Source: Candidatus Aminicenantes bacterium UBA2199 (GTDB lineage Bacteria; Acidobacteriota; Aminicenantia; UBA2199). Taken from it: DNA of 32,986 bases. The DNA is taken from positions 1 through 32,986 of the forward strand of contig DCVB01000022.1 of NCBI GenBank assembly GCA_002327965.1, given 5' to 3'. The notes under the pieces are model-generated. The model was not told where the DNA came from, did not search any database, and worked only from the letters and a program-made list of their open reading frames with translations. Both the position numbers and the translations under genes were made by a program. Shown here in pieces: positions 8,210 through 17,246 of the stretch (positions are counted from its first letter, which is position 1; every line of letters starts with the position of its first letter).

Positions 8210-9753
8210 AATACCTGGCCGATGACGAGGTGAAGGTCTTTTACCTGGCCAAGGACTCGGTGGTCATCGGCAAGCTGCCCGACAACGACATCGAGCTGAA
8301 GGACAACACCGTCTCGCGGCAGCACTGCCGCCTGCAGCGCACCGCCAAGGGCTTCAAGCTTTCCGACATGAACAGCACCAACGGCTGCTATGTCAACGGC
8401 CGCCGCGTGCAGGCGAAGGCGCTGGAGGTCGGCGACAAGATTACCATCGGCCGGACCATCCTCAGCTACCTGGCGGTAGACAAGAAGGAAAGCTACCGCG
8501 ATACCGACGACCAGCGCATCTCGATGATGGTCCCCCTGGAGGATCTGCTGCCGGCGGAGAAAAAGGCGCGGCGCAAGCGCGAGGAACCGAGCTTCCTGGC
8601 CTCGCTCACGGCGCTGGGCAAGAGCCTGATCGCCTCCCAGGACATCGACGAGAGCTTCCAGAAGCTGGGCGACCTGATCTTCCAGTTCGTGCATCCCGAA
8701 AAGATCTACATTTTCTACTATGACGAGAAGCAGAACGATGTCCGCCTCAAGTACACCTATTCCATGCAGGCGCAGGAGACCGATGACGTGCGCATCTCCA
8801 AGACCATCGCCCTGAAGGCCATCCATGAGAAGGTGGCCATCCTGTCGTCGAACACGATGAACGATGAGCGCTTCGACAGCTCGAACAGCGTCATCATGTA
8901 CGGCATCACCTCGGCCATCTCGGTTCCCATCTGGACCAAGGACTGCATCTACGGCCTGATCTACGTCGACACCTCGAGCGTTTCCCAGGTGTTCGGCGAG
9001 AAGGAACTCGAGGTCATGTCGATCATCGCCAACTTCGCCGGCTTCGCCATCGAGGGGGCCAACAGCCTGGACAAGCTGAACCGCGAGCGGCGGCTGCGCG
9101 CGCGGCTCGAACGCTACCATTCGCCGGCGGTGGTCTCGCGGCTGCTGGAGTTCCAGGACAGCAACACCGGCGAGCTCATGCCCTACCGCGAATCGGAGGC
9201 CACGGTCCTGTTCATGGATATCGTGCAGTTCACCTCGCGCGCCGAGCAGATGACGCCCATTGCCGTGGGCATGTTCCTGAACAATTTCTTCACCGAGATG
9301 ACCGAGATCATCTTCCGCCACAACGGCACGCTGGACAAGTTCATCGGTGACGCCATCATGGCCGTCTTCGGCATTCCCCTCGAATGCGCCGACCATGCCG
9401 AGCGCGCCATCGTCGCCGCCCTGGAAATGATGGCGCGGCTGCGCGAGCTCAATGGCCAGGCCGAGGAAAAGAACCGCGTGCAGGTGCGCATCGGCATCCA
9501 TTCGGGCAAGCTGATCTCCGGCGACTTCGGCTCGCCCAAGCGCCTGGAGTTCACCGTGCTGGGCAACACGGTCAACATCGCCTCGCGCCTGGAATCGGCG
9601 GTGGCCGGCTGCGACGAGATCGTGGTCTCCGAGCAGACCCGGCAGGCAACCCGGGGACGCTTCGTTTTCGAGCTGCTGGGCGAGAAGAAATTGACGGGCA
9701 TTTCCAGGCCGTTGAAAGTATACAAGGTCAAGGGAGAAAAGGGGGCAACATGA
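8194..9753 (+). CDS. FHA-GAF-class III adenylate cyclase
   Basis: A three-domain cytoplasmic signalling enzyme of 519 residues. Residues 1-95 are an FHA domain (VVIGKLPDNDIELKDNTVSRQHC, NSTNGCYVNG) that should bind phosphothreonine. Residues about 140-290 are a GAF domain, followed by a short coiled linker. The class III cyclase domain follows from about residue 325. Metal-binding aspartates are D342 (FMDIVQFT) and D386 (FIGDAIMAVFG). The base-specifying pair is K382 and T454, the Lys-Thr version common in bacterial adenylate cyclases, and the transition-state pair is N461 and R465. All catalytic residues are thus present, so it should make cAMP. It lies within the lipid gene cluster and overlaps both neighbours. 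Confidence 0.92.
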   Translation: MDFKLEYLADDEVKVFYLAKDSVVIGKLPDNDIELKDNTVSRQHCRLQRTAKGFKLSDMNSTNGCYVNGRRVQAKALEVGDKITIGRTILSYLAVDKKESYRDTDDQRISMMVPLEDLLPAEKKARRKREEPSFLASLTALGKSLIASQDIDESFQKLGDLIFQFVHPEKIYIFYYDEKQNDVRLKYTYSMQAQETDDVRISKTIALKAIHEKVAILSSNTMNDERFDSSNSVIMYGITSAISVPIWTKDCIYGLIYVDTSSVSQVFGEKELEVMSIIANFAGFAIEGANSLDKLNRERRLRARLERYHSPAVVSRLLEFQDSNTGELMPYRESEATVLFMDIVQFTSRAEQMTPIAVGMFLNNFFTEMTEIIFRHNGTLDKFIGDAIMAVFGIPLECADHAERAIVAALEMMARLRELNGQAEEKNRVQVRIGIHSGKLISGDFGSPKRLEFTVLGNTVNIASRLESAVAGCDEIVVSEQTRQATRGRFVFELLGEKKLTGISRPLKVYKVKGEKGAT

Positions 9754-10511
9754 AAAGGATCATCCTGATGGTGGCTGCGGCGGCGATGCTGCTGTCCTGC
9801 GGCGGCAACCGGCCGCGTACGGTTCCGGGGCAGCTGCAGCCCGGGTCGGCCGAATATTTGGCCAACGAGGGCATCGGCTATCTGAATAACGGCAAGCTGG
9901 ACCTGGCGGCGAACCGGCTGGAATCGGCGCTGAAAAAAAACCCGCGCCTGGTGACGGCCCTGAACGGGATGGCCCTGGTCCATGTCTACCGCCGCGAATT
10001 CCCCAAGGCCGTCGACCTGCTGGAGCGCCTGCTGCAGGTCAGCCCGCAGTTCTACGACGCCTACAACCTGCTGGGCACGGCCCACAGCGAGATGGGCGAT
10101 TACGAGCGGGCCAAGGAAAACCTGCTCATCGCCGCCAATGCCCAGGAGTACCAGACGCCGGAGAACGCCTTCGCCAACCTGGCGATGCTGGAGATCAGGT
10201 TCAACCAGCACGATTCGGCCCTGCGCTACGCGGAAAAGGGACTGCTGCTCAACCGGCGCTTCGCCCCGCTGTTCAACCTGAAAGGGCTGGCGCTGGAGAA
10301 CCTGGGGCGTCTGAAGGAAGCGGGCGAGAGCTTTGACCGGGCGCTGGTGCTGCTGCCCGCGCCCGACCCCCTTGTCCTGGTCAACGGCGCCCGGGTCGCG
10401 GCCAGGCTCGGCGAAAGGCGGAAAGCCCTGGACCAGCTGGAGCAGGCGCTGGGGATGACCCAGGACGAGGCGCTGAAGACCGAGATCATGCGCCTGATCA
10501 AGAGCTTGTAG
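9750..10511 (+). CDS. TPR-repeat lipoprotein
   Basis: A 253-residue protein with a lipoprotein signal, MKRIILMVAAAAMLLSC, lipidated at Cys17. The rest is a run of tetratricopeptide-like helical pairs (NEGIGYLNNGKLDLAANRLESAL, AYNLLGTAHSEMGDYERAKENL, ALRYAEKGLLLNRRFAPLFNLKG). It resembles PilF/PilW- or BamD-type envelope scaffold lipoproteins, but no pilus genes are nearby, so the partner is unknown. The ATG overlaps the cyclase stop codon (ATGA), and GGAG-like purines precede it. It is the last gene of the thpR-initiated run. Confidence 0.88.
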   Translation: MKRIILMVAAAAMLLSCGGNRPRTVPGQLQPGSAEYLANEGIGYLNNGKLDLAANRLESALKKNPRLVTALNGMALVHVYRREFPKAVDLLERLLQVSPQFYDAYNLLGTAHSEMGDYERAKENLLIAANAQEYQTPENAFANLAMLEIRFNQHDSALRYAEKGLLLNRRFAPLFNLKGLALENLGRLKEAGESFDRALVLLPAPDPLVLVNGARVAARLGERRKALDQLEQALGMTQDEALKTEIMRLIKSL

Positions 10512-10527
10512 CAACCGAGTTGGCGCA

Positions 10528-10556
10528 TTGACACGGGGCGGATTTGACCCTATAAT
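10528..10556 (+). promoter_or_regulatory. Perfect consensus promoter of the rubredoxin-fprA unit
   Basis: TTGACA (10528-10533), a 17-base spacer and TATAAT (10551-10556). Both hexamers and the spacing match the housekeeping sigma-factor consensus exactly. The transcript should begin near 10563, leaving a leader of about 50 bases before the rubredoxin start. Confidence 0.85.
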
Positions 10557-10586
10557 TGGAACCCGTGCCGCGGCGGCGCCGACGCC

Positions 10587-10603
10587 GTTTCCGCGGCGGA
10601 AAC
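10587..10603 (+). promoter_or_regulatory. Leader hairpin abutting the rubredoxin ribosome-binding site
   Basis: GTTTCC, loop GCGGC, GGAAAC: a 6-bp stem that ends directly before the Shine-Dalgarno AGGAGG at 10604-10609. It could tune translation or stabilise the 5' end of the mRNA. No known riboswitch is recognised. Confidence 0.35.
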
Positions 10604-10613
10604 AGGAGGCCAC

Positions 10614-10775
10614 ATGAAAAAGTACGTATGCACTGTCTGCGGTTACGTATACAATCCAGACGAAGGCGATCCCGACTCCGGGATCCAGCCGGGAACCGCG
10701 TTCGAGGATATCCCCGAGGACTGGGTCTGCCCGGTCTGCGGCGCCGGCAAGGACTCTTTCGAGCCCACGGACTGA
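10614..10775 (+). CDS. Rubredoxin
   Basis: A 53-residue one-iron electron carrier with the four iron ligands C6, C9, C39 and C42 (YVCTVCGYVY and WVCPVCG) and the family core NPDEGDPDSGIQPGTAFEDIPEDW. It is cytoplasmic and passes electrons to the flavodiiron protein encoded 79 bases downstream. AGGAGG stands 4 bases upstream of the ATG. Length and sequence are wholly typical. Confidence 0.97.
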   Translation: MKKYVCTVCGYVYNPDEGDPDSGIQPGTAFEDIPEDWVCPVCGAGKDSFEPTD

Positions 10776-10791
10776 GCGGGAAGGGAATTGT

Positions 10792-10832
10792 ACCGGCCGG
10801 TCATGAGGCCGGTGCCGCTGGCGCAATTTTTT
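10792..10832 (+). terminator. Hairpin with distal T-run between rubredoxin and fprA
   Basis: ACCGGCC (10792-10798) pairs with GGCCGGT (10807-10813) over an 8-base loop, and a T6 run follows 13 bases later (10827-10832). The gap between stem and T-run is longer than in a standard intrinsic terminator. It may act as a weak terminator or processing site that makes rubredoxin mRNA more abundant than fprA mRNA. Confidence 0.35.
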
Positions 10833-10854
10833 CAATTCTTACCGTGGAGGCAAA

Positions 10855-12042
10855 ATGGCGGCCATTGAGATAAAAAAGGATGTCATCTGGGTGGGGGCCC
10901 TTGACTGGGACCGGCGGCTCTTCGACGAGCTGATCCCCCTGCCCGACGGCACTTCGTACAACGCCTACATCGTGCGCGGCAACAGCGCGACCGCCCTGAT
11001 CGATGCCGTCGACCCGGCCAAGGCCGGCGACCTGCTGGCCAACCTGCAGCAGGCCGGAGTGAAGCGCATCGACTACCTGGTCAGCCAGCATGCCGAGCAG
11101 GATCATTCGGGCACCATCGGCGACGTCCTGGAACTGTTCCCCGAGGCCAGGGTGGTGACCAATGAGAAGTGCAAGGCCATGCTTCAGGACCTGCTCCAGT
11201 TGCCGGAAGACAGGTTCCAGGTCGTCGCCGACGGCGGCACGCTGGATCTCGGCGGCCGGACCCTGGAGTTCATCCTGGCGCCCTGGGTGCACTGGCCCGA
11301 GACCATGCTCACCTACCTGCGCGAGGACAAGCTCCTGTTCAGCGGCGATTTCCTGGGCGCCCATCTGGCCCAGAGCCACCCCATGCTCACGGACGAGTCC
11401 CGCACGCTCAGCGCGGCCAAGCGCTACTTCGCCGAGATCATGATGCCTTTCCGCGGGCCGATCCGCAAGCACCTGGAAAAACTGCAGGGAATGGCCATCG
11501 ACATGATCGCCCCCAGCCACGGCGTGGTGTACCCGCGCCCGGCCCTGATTCTCGACGCCTACCGCGAGTGGGTGTCCGACGCCACCCGGAACCTGGTCCT
11601 GATCCCCTTCGTTTCCATGCACGGCAGCACCCGCGAGATGGTGGAATACCTGGTGGATGCCCTGGTGCGCCAAGGGGTCGAGGTCGTCCCCTGCAACCTG
11701 ATCACGGCCGACGTCGGCGAACTGGCCAAGGAGCTGATCGATGCATCCACCCTGGTCCTGGCCACGCCGACGGTGCTGGGCGGCGCCCACCCGGCCGCCG
11801 CGACGGCCGCCTTCCTGGTCAACGCCCTGCGGCCGAAGACGAAATTCGCCTCGATCATCGGCTCCTACGGCTGGGGCGGCAGGACGGAGGAGAGCCTGGT
11901 GGCATCGCTCGGCAACATCAAGGCCGAGTTTTTGCCGACGGTACTGGCCAAGGGCTACCCGCTGGAAAAGGACTACCGGGCCCTGGACGGGCTGGCCGCG
12001 GCCATCGCCGACCGGCACCGCGGCATCGGCGTCCTGTCCTGA
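10855..12042 (+). CDS. fprA: Flavodiiron protein (rubredoxin:oxygen/NO oxidoreductase)
   Basis: A 395-residue cytoplasmic enzyme that reduces O2 to water or NO to N2O using rubredoxin electrons. The N-terminal metallo-beta-lactamase-like domain has the diiron ligands H79, E81, D83 and H84 (QHAEQDHSG), H146 (WVHWPETM), D165 (SGDFLGAH) and H222 (PSHGVVY), so the site is complete. The C-terminal flavodoxin domain begins near residue 250 with the FMN loop SMHGSTREM and includes GSYGWGGRTEE. There is no fused rubredoxin domain; the separate rubredoxin upstream serves instead. Expected role: oxygen or nitrosative protection in an anaerobe. Confidence 0.96.
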   Translation: MAAIEIKKDVIWVGALDWDRRLFDELIPLPDGTSYNAYIVRGNSATALIDAVDPAKAGDLLANLQQAGVKRIDYLVSQHAEQDHSGTIGDVLELFPEARVVTNEKCKAMLQDLLQLPEDRFQVVADGGTLDLGGRTLEFILAPWVHWPETMLTYLREDKLLFSGDFLGAHLAQSHPMLTDESRTLSAAKRYFAEIMMPFRGPIRKHLEKLQGMAIDMIAPSHGVVYPRPALILDAYREWVSDATRNLVLIPFVSMHGSTREMVEYLVDALVRQGVEVVPCNLITADVGELAKELIDASTLVLATPTVLGGAHPAAATAAFLVNALRPKTKFASIIGSYGWGGRTEESLVASLGNIKAEFLPTVLAKGYPLEKDYRALDGLAAAIADRHRGIGVLS

Positions 12043-12058
12043 AGTCCGTTTTGGCGTC

Positions 12059-12087
12059 TTGTTCGGGGTTCGTTTTTCGCGTACAAT
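12059..12087 (+). promoter_or_regulatory. Promoter of the lemA-TPM operon
   Basis: TTGTTC (12059-12064), a 17-base spacer and TACAAT (12082-12087). The -10 is good and the -35 shares only TTG with consensus. The transcript would start near 12094, some 48 bases before lemA. Confidence 0.5.
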
Positions 12088-12141
12088 GAACCGAACGATC
12101 GATGGCAACATAGAAAAATTGCTTGCATGAAGGAGATGAAA

Positions 12142-12744
12142 ATGAAGAAGCTGCTGTTGAATCCCCTGGTGATCCTGATCGGCGTGGCGGTGATCGTCGC
12201 CCTGTGGGTGATGGGCGCCTATAACGGCCTGGTCGCCCTGGATCAGAAGGCGCTTTCCCAGTGGGCGCAGGTGGAGAGCGCCTACCAGCGCCGCGCCGAC
12301 CTGATCCCCAACCTGGTGGAAACGGTCAAGGGCGCCGCCGATTTCGAGAAGGAGACCTTCATCGCCGTGACCGAGGCCCGCGCCAAGGTCGGCCAGGTCC
12401 AACTGGGCAACAACCCGGCCAGCGACCCCGAGGCCTTCGCCAAGTTCCAGCAGGCTCAGGACGGGCTTTCTTCGGCGCTGTCGCGGCTGCTGGTGGTGGT
12501 GGAGAAATATCCCGACCTCAAGGCCACCCAGAACTTCCGCGACCTGCAGGTGCAGCTGGAGGGAACCGAGAACCGCATCAACGTAGAGCGCATGCGCTTC
12601 AACGAGGCGGCGCAGGCATTCAACACCAAGCGCATGAGCTTCCCCACGGTGGTCATCGCCAACTTCTTCGGCAAGCGCTTCCAGGAAAAGTCCTATTTCA
12701 AGTCCCAGCCCGGCGCCGAGACCGCGCCCAAGGTCCAGTTCTAG
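12142..12744 (+). CDS. lemA: LemA family protein
   Basis: A 200-residue protein with one N-terminal membrane anchor (LLLNPLVILIGVAVIVALWVM) and a helical LemA domain marked by YNGLVALDQKALSQWAQVESAYQRRADLIPNLVETVKG. LemA proteins are common next to TPM-domain genes, as here, and are thought to act at the membrane; their molecular role is unsettled. Start: AAGGAG (12130-12135) stands 6 bases before ATG 12142. The upstream in-frame ATG at 12127 overlaps that site and the one at 12136 is too close to it. The next gene starts 3 bases after the stop. Confidence 0.92.
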   Translation: MKKLLLNPLVILIGVAVIVALWVMGAYNGLVALDQKALSQWAQVESAYQRRADLIPNLVETVKGAADFEKETFIAVTEARAKVGQVQLGNNPASDPEAFAKFQQAQDGLSSALSRLLVVVEKYPDLKATQNFRDLQVQLEGTENRINVERMRFNEAAQAFNTKRMSFPTVVIANFFGKRFQEKSYFKSQPGAETAPKVQF

Positions 12745-12747
12745 TCA

Positions 12748-13497
12748 GTGAAACCGCGGCGGCTTCTCCTGCCGGCGCTGGCCGGCCTGCTCCTCTTCGC
12801 CCTGGCGGCGGGAATGCAGGCTCAGACCGAGGCCGGGATCCAGGTTCCGATCCCGGCGCCGCCCCAGCGCTGGCTCACCGACGAGGCCGGCTTCCTTTCG
12901 CCGGCAACGGCCGCCGAGCTGGATGCCCGGCTGGAGGCGTATGAAAGGTCCAGCGGGCACCAGGTCATTGTCTACATCGGCCGGACCACCGGGACGGTTC
13001 CGCTCGATGAATGGGCGGTCAGGGCTTTCGCGGCCTGGAAGGTCGGCCGCCGCGGGCTCGATGACGGCCTGGTCCTGTTCATCATGGCCGAGGACAATCG
13101 GCTGCGCATCGAAACGGGCTACGGCCTGGAAGGAACGATCCCCGACGCCCTGGCCGGCCGCATCATCCGTGATGAGATGGCGCCGCGGCTGCAGGGCGGG
13201 GACAACGACGGCGCCGTGCGCGCCGCCGTCGACCGCCTGATCGCGGTCATCTCCGGCGAGGGGGCCGCCGCCGGCGGCGGGGAAGAGCCAAGGGCTGAGG
13301 GCCGGCCCATGACCCTTTCCGAAAAGATCCTGCTGGGCATCGGCATCCTCTTTTTCCTCATCCTGTTCATCACCAATCCCTCGCTGGCCATTTACCTGCT
13401 CTTCACCATCCTGTCGGGAGGGCGCGGGGGCGGGCGGGGAGGATTCTCCGGCGGCGGCGGCAGGTCGGGAGGCGGCGGCGCCTCCGGTTCGTGGTAG
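12748..13497 (+). CDS. TPM-domain (YgcG family) membrane protein
   Basis: A 249-residue exported protein starting at GTG. The N-terminus has a signal peptide (LLLPALAGLLLFALAAGMQAQ). The TPM domain follows at about residues 40-165 (WLTDEAGFLSPATAAELDARL, ETGYGLEGTIPDALAGRIIRD). A membrane segment comes at about 195-225, and the tail is rich in glycine (GGRGGFSGGGGRSGGGGASG), the usual end for this family. The TPM domain probably lies outside the membrane. Related plant TPM domains have phosphatase activity or act in photosystem repair, but the bacterial role is not established. It sits between lemA and a second TPM gene. Confidence 0.9.
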   Translation: MKPRRLLLPALAGLLLFALAAGMQAQTEAGIQVPIPAPPQRWLTDEAGFLSPATAAELDARLEAYERSSGHQVIVYIGRTTGTVPLDEWAVRAFAAWKVGRRGLDDGLVLFIMAEDNRLRIETGYGLEGTIPDALAGRIIRDEMAPRLQGGDNDGAVRAAVDRLIAVISGEGAAAGGGEEPRAEGRPMTLSEKILLGIGILFFLILFITNPSLAIYLLFTILSGGRGGGRGGFSGGGGRSGGGGASGSW

Positions 13498-13507
13498 GGA
13501 GGCGGAC

Positions 13508-13963
13508 ATGGCGTTCATGAGCCAGCACAAGCTGCTCGCGATCATTGACGACGACCGCATCAAGGCGGCCATCGCCGCGGCTGAAAGACTGACATCGGGC
13601 GAGATGCGCGTTTCCGTTTCGCGCTTTTTCTACGGCAGCGTCCGCCATGCCGCCGAAAAGGCCTTCGACCGCATGAAAATGCGCGACACCAGGGACCGCA
13701 ACGGCATTCTCTTTTTCGTGGTCCCCTCGCGCCACCGCTTCGTCGTCGTCGGCGACGAGGGCATCCACCAGAAGGTCGGCCAGGAATTCTGGGACCGGCT
13801 GGTCGCCGCCATGGCGGGCGACTTCAGGGAAGGCAAGTTCAACGAGGGGCTGATCCGCGGCATCGGGGAGTGCGGCCGCCTGCTCGCCGAGCATTTCCCC
13901 CACCAGGGCGAGCGCGACGTCAACGAGCTCCCCGACGACATCGACCGCGGCGATAAACAATAA
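13508..13963 (+). CDS. Second TPM-domain protein, soluble
   Basis: A 151-residue TPM-domain protein with no signal peptide or membrane segment. Recognisable parts are AAERLTSGEMRVSVSRFF, RNGILFFVVPSRHRFVVVGDEGIHQKVG and EGKFNEGLIRGIGECGRLLAEHFP. GGGAGG precedes the ATG, 10 bases after the previous gene. The arrangement lemA, long TPM, short TPM is a frequent trio. Its stop codon lies inside the terminator shared with the convergent gene. Confidence 0.88.
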   Translation: MAFMSQHKLLAIIDDDRIKAAIAAAERLTSGEMRVSVSRFFYGSVRHAAEKAFDRMKMRDTRDRNGILFFVVPSRHRFVVVGDEGIHQKVGQEFWDRLVAAMAGDFREGKFNEGLIRGIGECGRLLAEHFPHQGERDVNELPDDIDRGDKQ

Positions 13964-13981
13964 ACGATTCTTTTTATTGTT
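13956..13981. terminator. Bidirectional terminator
   Basis: AACAATAAA (13956-13964) pairs with TTTATTGTT (13973-13981) over an 8-base loop. A run of T (after CC) follows on the plus strand. It lies exactly between two convergent genes and contains the stop codons of both (13961-13963 plus strand, 13974-13976 minus strand). Confidence 0.7.
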
Positions 13982-16900
13982 CCTTTTTTTCTTTTAGCTT
14001 TTTTTTGAGCATGTCCTGGATCGCAAGAACAGGATGCTTCTTGGCCAGATCGTCCAGTATTTTTTCTTCCTCATCATTGTCAGAATTCCCTGACAAAACA
14101 TCAGTCAATATTTCAGCTTTTTTGATGTCGGTTTCCTTGAGGATGTATTTCTGCAGCCGTGCTTTAAAATCAGTGGGATCTTCCATAAAGAAATTCGGGA
14201 TGGCTCCGGTTTTCACAAGGGGAATTTGGACAATGTCTGGTATGGTGTCATGCCCGTAGAGTTCCATGCATCCTATTACGATTGCTTTTCGTTCCATATT
14301 CCGGCTGTAGGATTTCGTTTTAATGAAAACATCATATTCCCTTTTCAGCCGGGGATAAAACTCAGGAGCTTTCATGCTTGATAGTATGTGTCTTGCCCAC
14401 ATCTGAGGTCCGGAATCCGGGTAATCAAGGAGTTTCATTAACTCGGAGACGCCCTTCTTGCCGAAAGATTGAAAATGTTTTTTTTCGAATCTCTGGAAAG
14501 AATAGGAGCCACTCCGTTTCAATCCTCTGTCGATCAAAACGCGCAGGGCTTTTTCATTTCCCTTTAAGCACAGCAGCCGGGCCGCCGCTAGGGCGAATGC
14601 GTCGTCATCCAGGTATTTTTCCATTTGGGGGATCAGTGAGTCGGGCAGGCCCGTCTTTTCCAGCAATGGGAATAGCTTAGAGCGGGCATCATCGCTGAGC
14701 CAGGGCTTGCTCATCAAGCGCCCGAGCCGGGAAGCATCCCCAGCGCAGACGGCATCTTCCATGTAGTCCAGGGTGTTCTTCAACCCTTCGTTCCATTTGT
14801 TGTTCTGGGCGACCGGGCCTCGAGAAAAGAGATGATCCATATGCTTTTCGATGCGATCGATCAAAGTGAAAAATCTTCTGCTGATTTCGGGGGCATGATC
14901 GGCTTCCCTGCGGATGCCATCGGCCAGCACGGCGCTGTAGGGAGAGACAAGCTCGGGAGAAGAGGAAAACCAATGGGGATTGTTCTTGAGCATCGACCAT
15001 GTTTGCGGCAGGATGCTTTTATCCTCGAGCGCCATGCCCCACAGGATCGCTTCCTTCGTTCGGACGGGGATGTCCGCGGAGCCGAGGGCTTTCAGACAGC
15101 GCTCCTGAGCTGTTTTTGAGCGGATACTGAAAAAACGTTCTGCGCAGGTTCTGCCCTCCCTTCTCTTCATTCGATAAAACTCGACGATGAAATCGGCAAG
15201 TTCGGCGCCCCAAGGTTCAACCCATTGGATGTTGGTTTTGCCCAAGCCTTGAAATGCGACCAGGGCGAGCGGCAGGTGGGCCGAGCTGTTTTTGACCAAA
15301 TTTACAACCTCTTGCTGGTGGCCGGGAACACCGAATGTGGTCAGCGCCAGTACCGCAGTGTCGCGCACGAACGGGTCCCCCGACCTCAACCATCCTGATG
15401 TTCTTGTGATGATTTCTTGGGGAACGCTGCCGCATGTTTTCCCGTTCAGCGGCGATATGTAGATTTCTTCTCTGACCTCGATGATGAGTCGGCGAATCGC
15501 CGGCCGCAGCGTATCCTTTGGATCAAGGATGATTTTTTCTAGAAGAGGGAATGCTTGGGAAAAATTCTCATAGATCGTGTTCCTGATGCCCCAGTCCAGG
15601 TCGTCGCCCTTCTGATTGATCCGGGCTTCATTCAGGTTGGCCGCGAGCAGAGCGATCGGATCAATTTTTTTCAAGATCTCTTCCGCCTCGATCTGCAAAA
15701 ATCCGAACCCTTCTCCCGCGGCGATTTCCCCGAGAAGATTTTTTATTCCTGGAAGCTGATATTTTTTGTTTTTTCCCAGGAATACGGCCAGCAGTTTTTT
15801 TTCTTCGGTTGAACCTTTTTGGTATCTCTCCTCCAAATAAGGCACTGCCTGAGCTGGATATTTCTCCCAAAGGGAGCTGGCGATCCAGAAAAATCCCCCG
15901 GAATCATTTGTCCTGGAAAGAGCCAGCAACGCATCGGTGACCGGTCTGATTGCGTCGGGGCCCCTTTGAAAGAAAAGCTTTTCAATTCGATCTTCGTCCT
16001 TGTACTCACAAACACGGCGGGCAAGGATCAATTCTTCGATCGGGGTTCGAGCGTTCACTCCGGGGATTTCTTTCAAGATTCGCTCCCTTTGTTCCCATGT
16101 CATTCCGGGTGGGGGTGGTGTAACCATCCAGGAGAGAATCGGATGCCCCGCCGGGGAGTATGTGATCAGACGATCTCCTCCCTGGTTTGTGGCAATGACA
16201 CCGCCGGGCAGGACGGTGATTTCATCGACGTACCCGACGCCCTTCTTGATGCGGCGGAGGAACCTTCCCTCCGGTGTATACAGGGCGATGCTGCCGCAGT
16301 TCTCCATGGCCGAGCTCACCTCCCAAGATGAGTGGGTCACGTAGATGGTTCCGTCATGCCCCACGCGCATGCCATTGATATAGGAGACCGAAGTGACCGG
16401 ATCGGGCTGTACCTCCCAGTGATTCAGAATGAGGCCGTCTGGCGAGCAGATCGCAACAATTCCGCCAGTACTGCCTTTTTCGACCAACAAGACGATACGT
16501 CCCTTGTTTTCGACCGCCCAGCCATTTAACTGGATGGTTTTCAGCTTCAATTCCCTCCGTAGCGCCTGGAAGGCTACCTGGAAGTAAGGAGCATGCTTTC
16601 CTGATTCACGATCGAATTCATGAATGATGATCTCGCTGTCATTCTGGGTCTGGATGTAGCTCTGATGCCCTGGGGGCAGGCATCCCTCCCATCTTCCGGG
16701 CAGTGAATGTGTGGCAATGAGAACGCCGTTATTGTTGAATAAATGAAACCTTGTTCGGAATGAGTTGGAGTGGATGGAGCAAGATTCCTTTGATCTGAAA
16801 TCGTCGTCGATCAACCAGTATTTTCCGTCATCTAGTGGGAAAAAAGGGGAATTGGAGATGTCTTTGCCCGCATAATGGAACTTTTTTTCACCCTTGAACC

Positions 16901-17060
16901 GACCCTTAACATCAAAGACAAGTATACTTTTAGATTTATAGCAGTAAGTACAGATCGAAGCATGAGAAGATTCTAAATGGACCAAACAAGGGCCGCCTCT
17001 TTTTGGATACAGGAATGGCGGCAAGAGAAAAAAAATGAAAGAAATTAGAATTGCTTTCAT
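13974..17060 (-). CDS. Large exported beta-propeller and HEAT-repeat protein
   Basis: A 1028-residue protein whose first residues, MKAILISFIFFLLPPFLYP, form a signal peptide. Residues about 30-330 look like a beta-propeller of NHL or six-bladed type (VFDVKGRFKGEKKF, IYVTHSSWEV, IALYTPEGRFLRRIKKG, GGDRLITYSPAGHPILSWMV). From about residue 360 the protein becomes helical with HEAT-like units (PFVRDTAVLALTTFGVPGHQQEVVNLV, DDAFALAAARLLCLKGNEKALRVLIDRG) and ends in a Lys-rich stretch. Start ATG 17060 is preferred: an upstream in-frame ATG at 17087 lies before the -10 box. Base composition is clearly more AT-rich than all neighbours, which suggests transfer or relaxed selection. Function unknown; probably a protein-binding scaffold in the envelope. 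Confidence 0.85.
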   Translation of the reverse strand: MKAILISFIFFLLPPFLYPKRGGPCLVHLESSHASICTYCYKSKSILVFDVKGRFKGEKKFHYAGKDISNSPFFPLDDGKYWLIDDDFRSKESCSIHSNSFRTRFHLFNNNGVLIATHSLPGRWEGCLPPGHQSYIQTQNDSEIIIHEFDRESGKHAPYFQVAFQALRRELKLKTIQLNGWAVENKGRIVLLVEKGSTGGIVAICSPDGLILNHWEVQPDPVTSVSYINGMRVGHDGTIYVTHSSWEVSSAMENCGSIALYTPEGRFLRRIKKGVGYVDEITVLPGGVIATNQGGDRLITYSPAGHPILSWMVTPPPPGMTWEQRERILKEIPGVNARTPIEELILARRVCEYKDEDRIEKLFFQRGPDAIRPVTDALLALSRTNDSGGFFWIASSLWEKYPAQAVPYLEERYQKGSTEEKKLLAVFLGKNKKYQLPGIKNLLGEIAAGEGFGFLQIEAEEILKKIDPIALLAANLNEARINQKGDDLDWGIRNTIYENFSQAFPLLEKIILDPKDTLRPAIRRLIIEVREEIYISPLNGKTCGSVPQEIITRTSGWLRSGDPFVRDTAVLALTTFGVPGHQQEVVNLVKNSSAHLPLALVAFQGLGKTNIQWVEPWGAELADFIVEFYRMKRREGRTCAERFFSIRSKTAQERCLKALGSADIPVRTKEAILWGMALEDKSILPQTWSMLKNNPHWFSSSPELVSPYSAVLADGIRREADHAPEISRRFFTLIDRIEKHMDHLFSRGPVAQNNKWNEGLKNTLDYMEDAVCAGDASRLGRLMSKPWLSDDARSKLFPLLEKTGLPDSLIPQMEKYLDDDAFALAAARLLCLKGNEKALRVLIDRGLKRSGSYSFQRFEKKHFQSFGKKGVSELMKLLDYPDSGPQMWARHILSSMKAPEFYPRLKREYDVFIKTKSYSRNMERKAIVIGCMELYGHDTIPDIVQIPLVKTGAIPNFFMEDPTDFKARLQKYILKETDIKKAEILTDVLSGNSDNDEEEKILDDLAKKHPVLAIQDMLKKKLKEKKEQ

Positions 17061-17077
17061 GTTCTCACCACGACAGC

Positions 17078-17106
17078 ATAGTATCAAAGGGGTATTCGTG
17101 AATCAA
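17078..17106 (-). promoter_or_regulatory. Promoter of the propeller-HEAT gene
   Basis: On the minus strand TTGATT (17101-17106), a 17-base spacer and TACTAT (17078-17083). Predicted start near 17071, giving a leader of only about 11 bases before ATG 17060. This settles the start codon choice. Confidence 0.6.
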
Positions 17107-17246
17107 CCCTTTAATGTACTCGGGAACAACGAGTGATGTCAGAACGCCGATTGTTTTTTAATGAGGGACATCGTCGAGGAGGTGGAAAAGATAAAAACAC
17201 AGCCTGGCCCTATACTATGTGTGTTGTGCTGAAGAGTAATCTGATA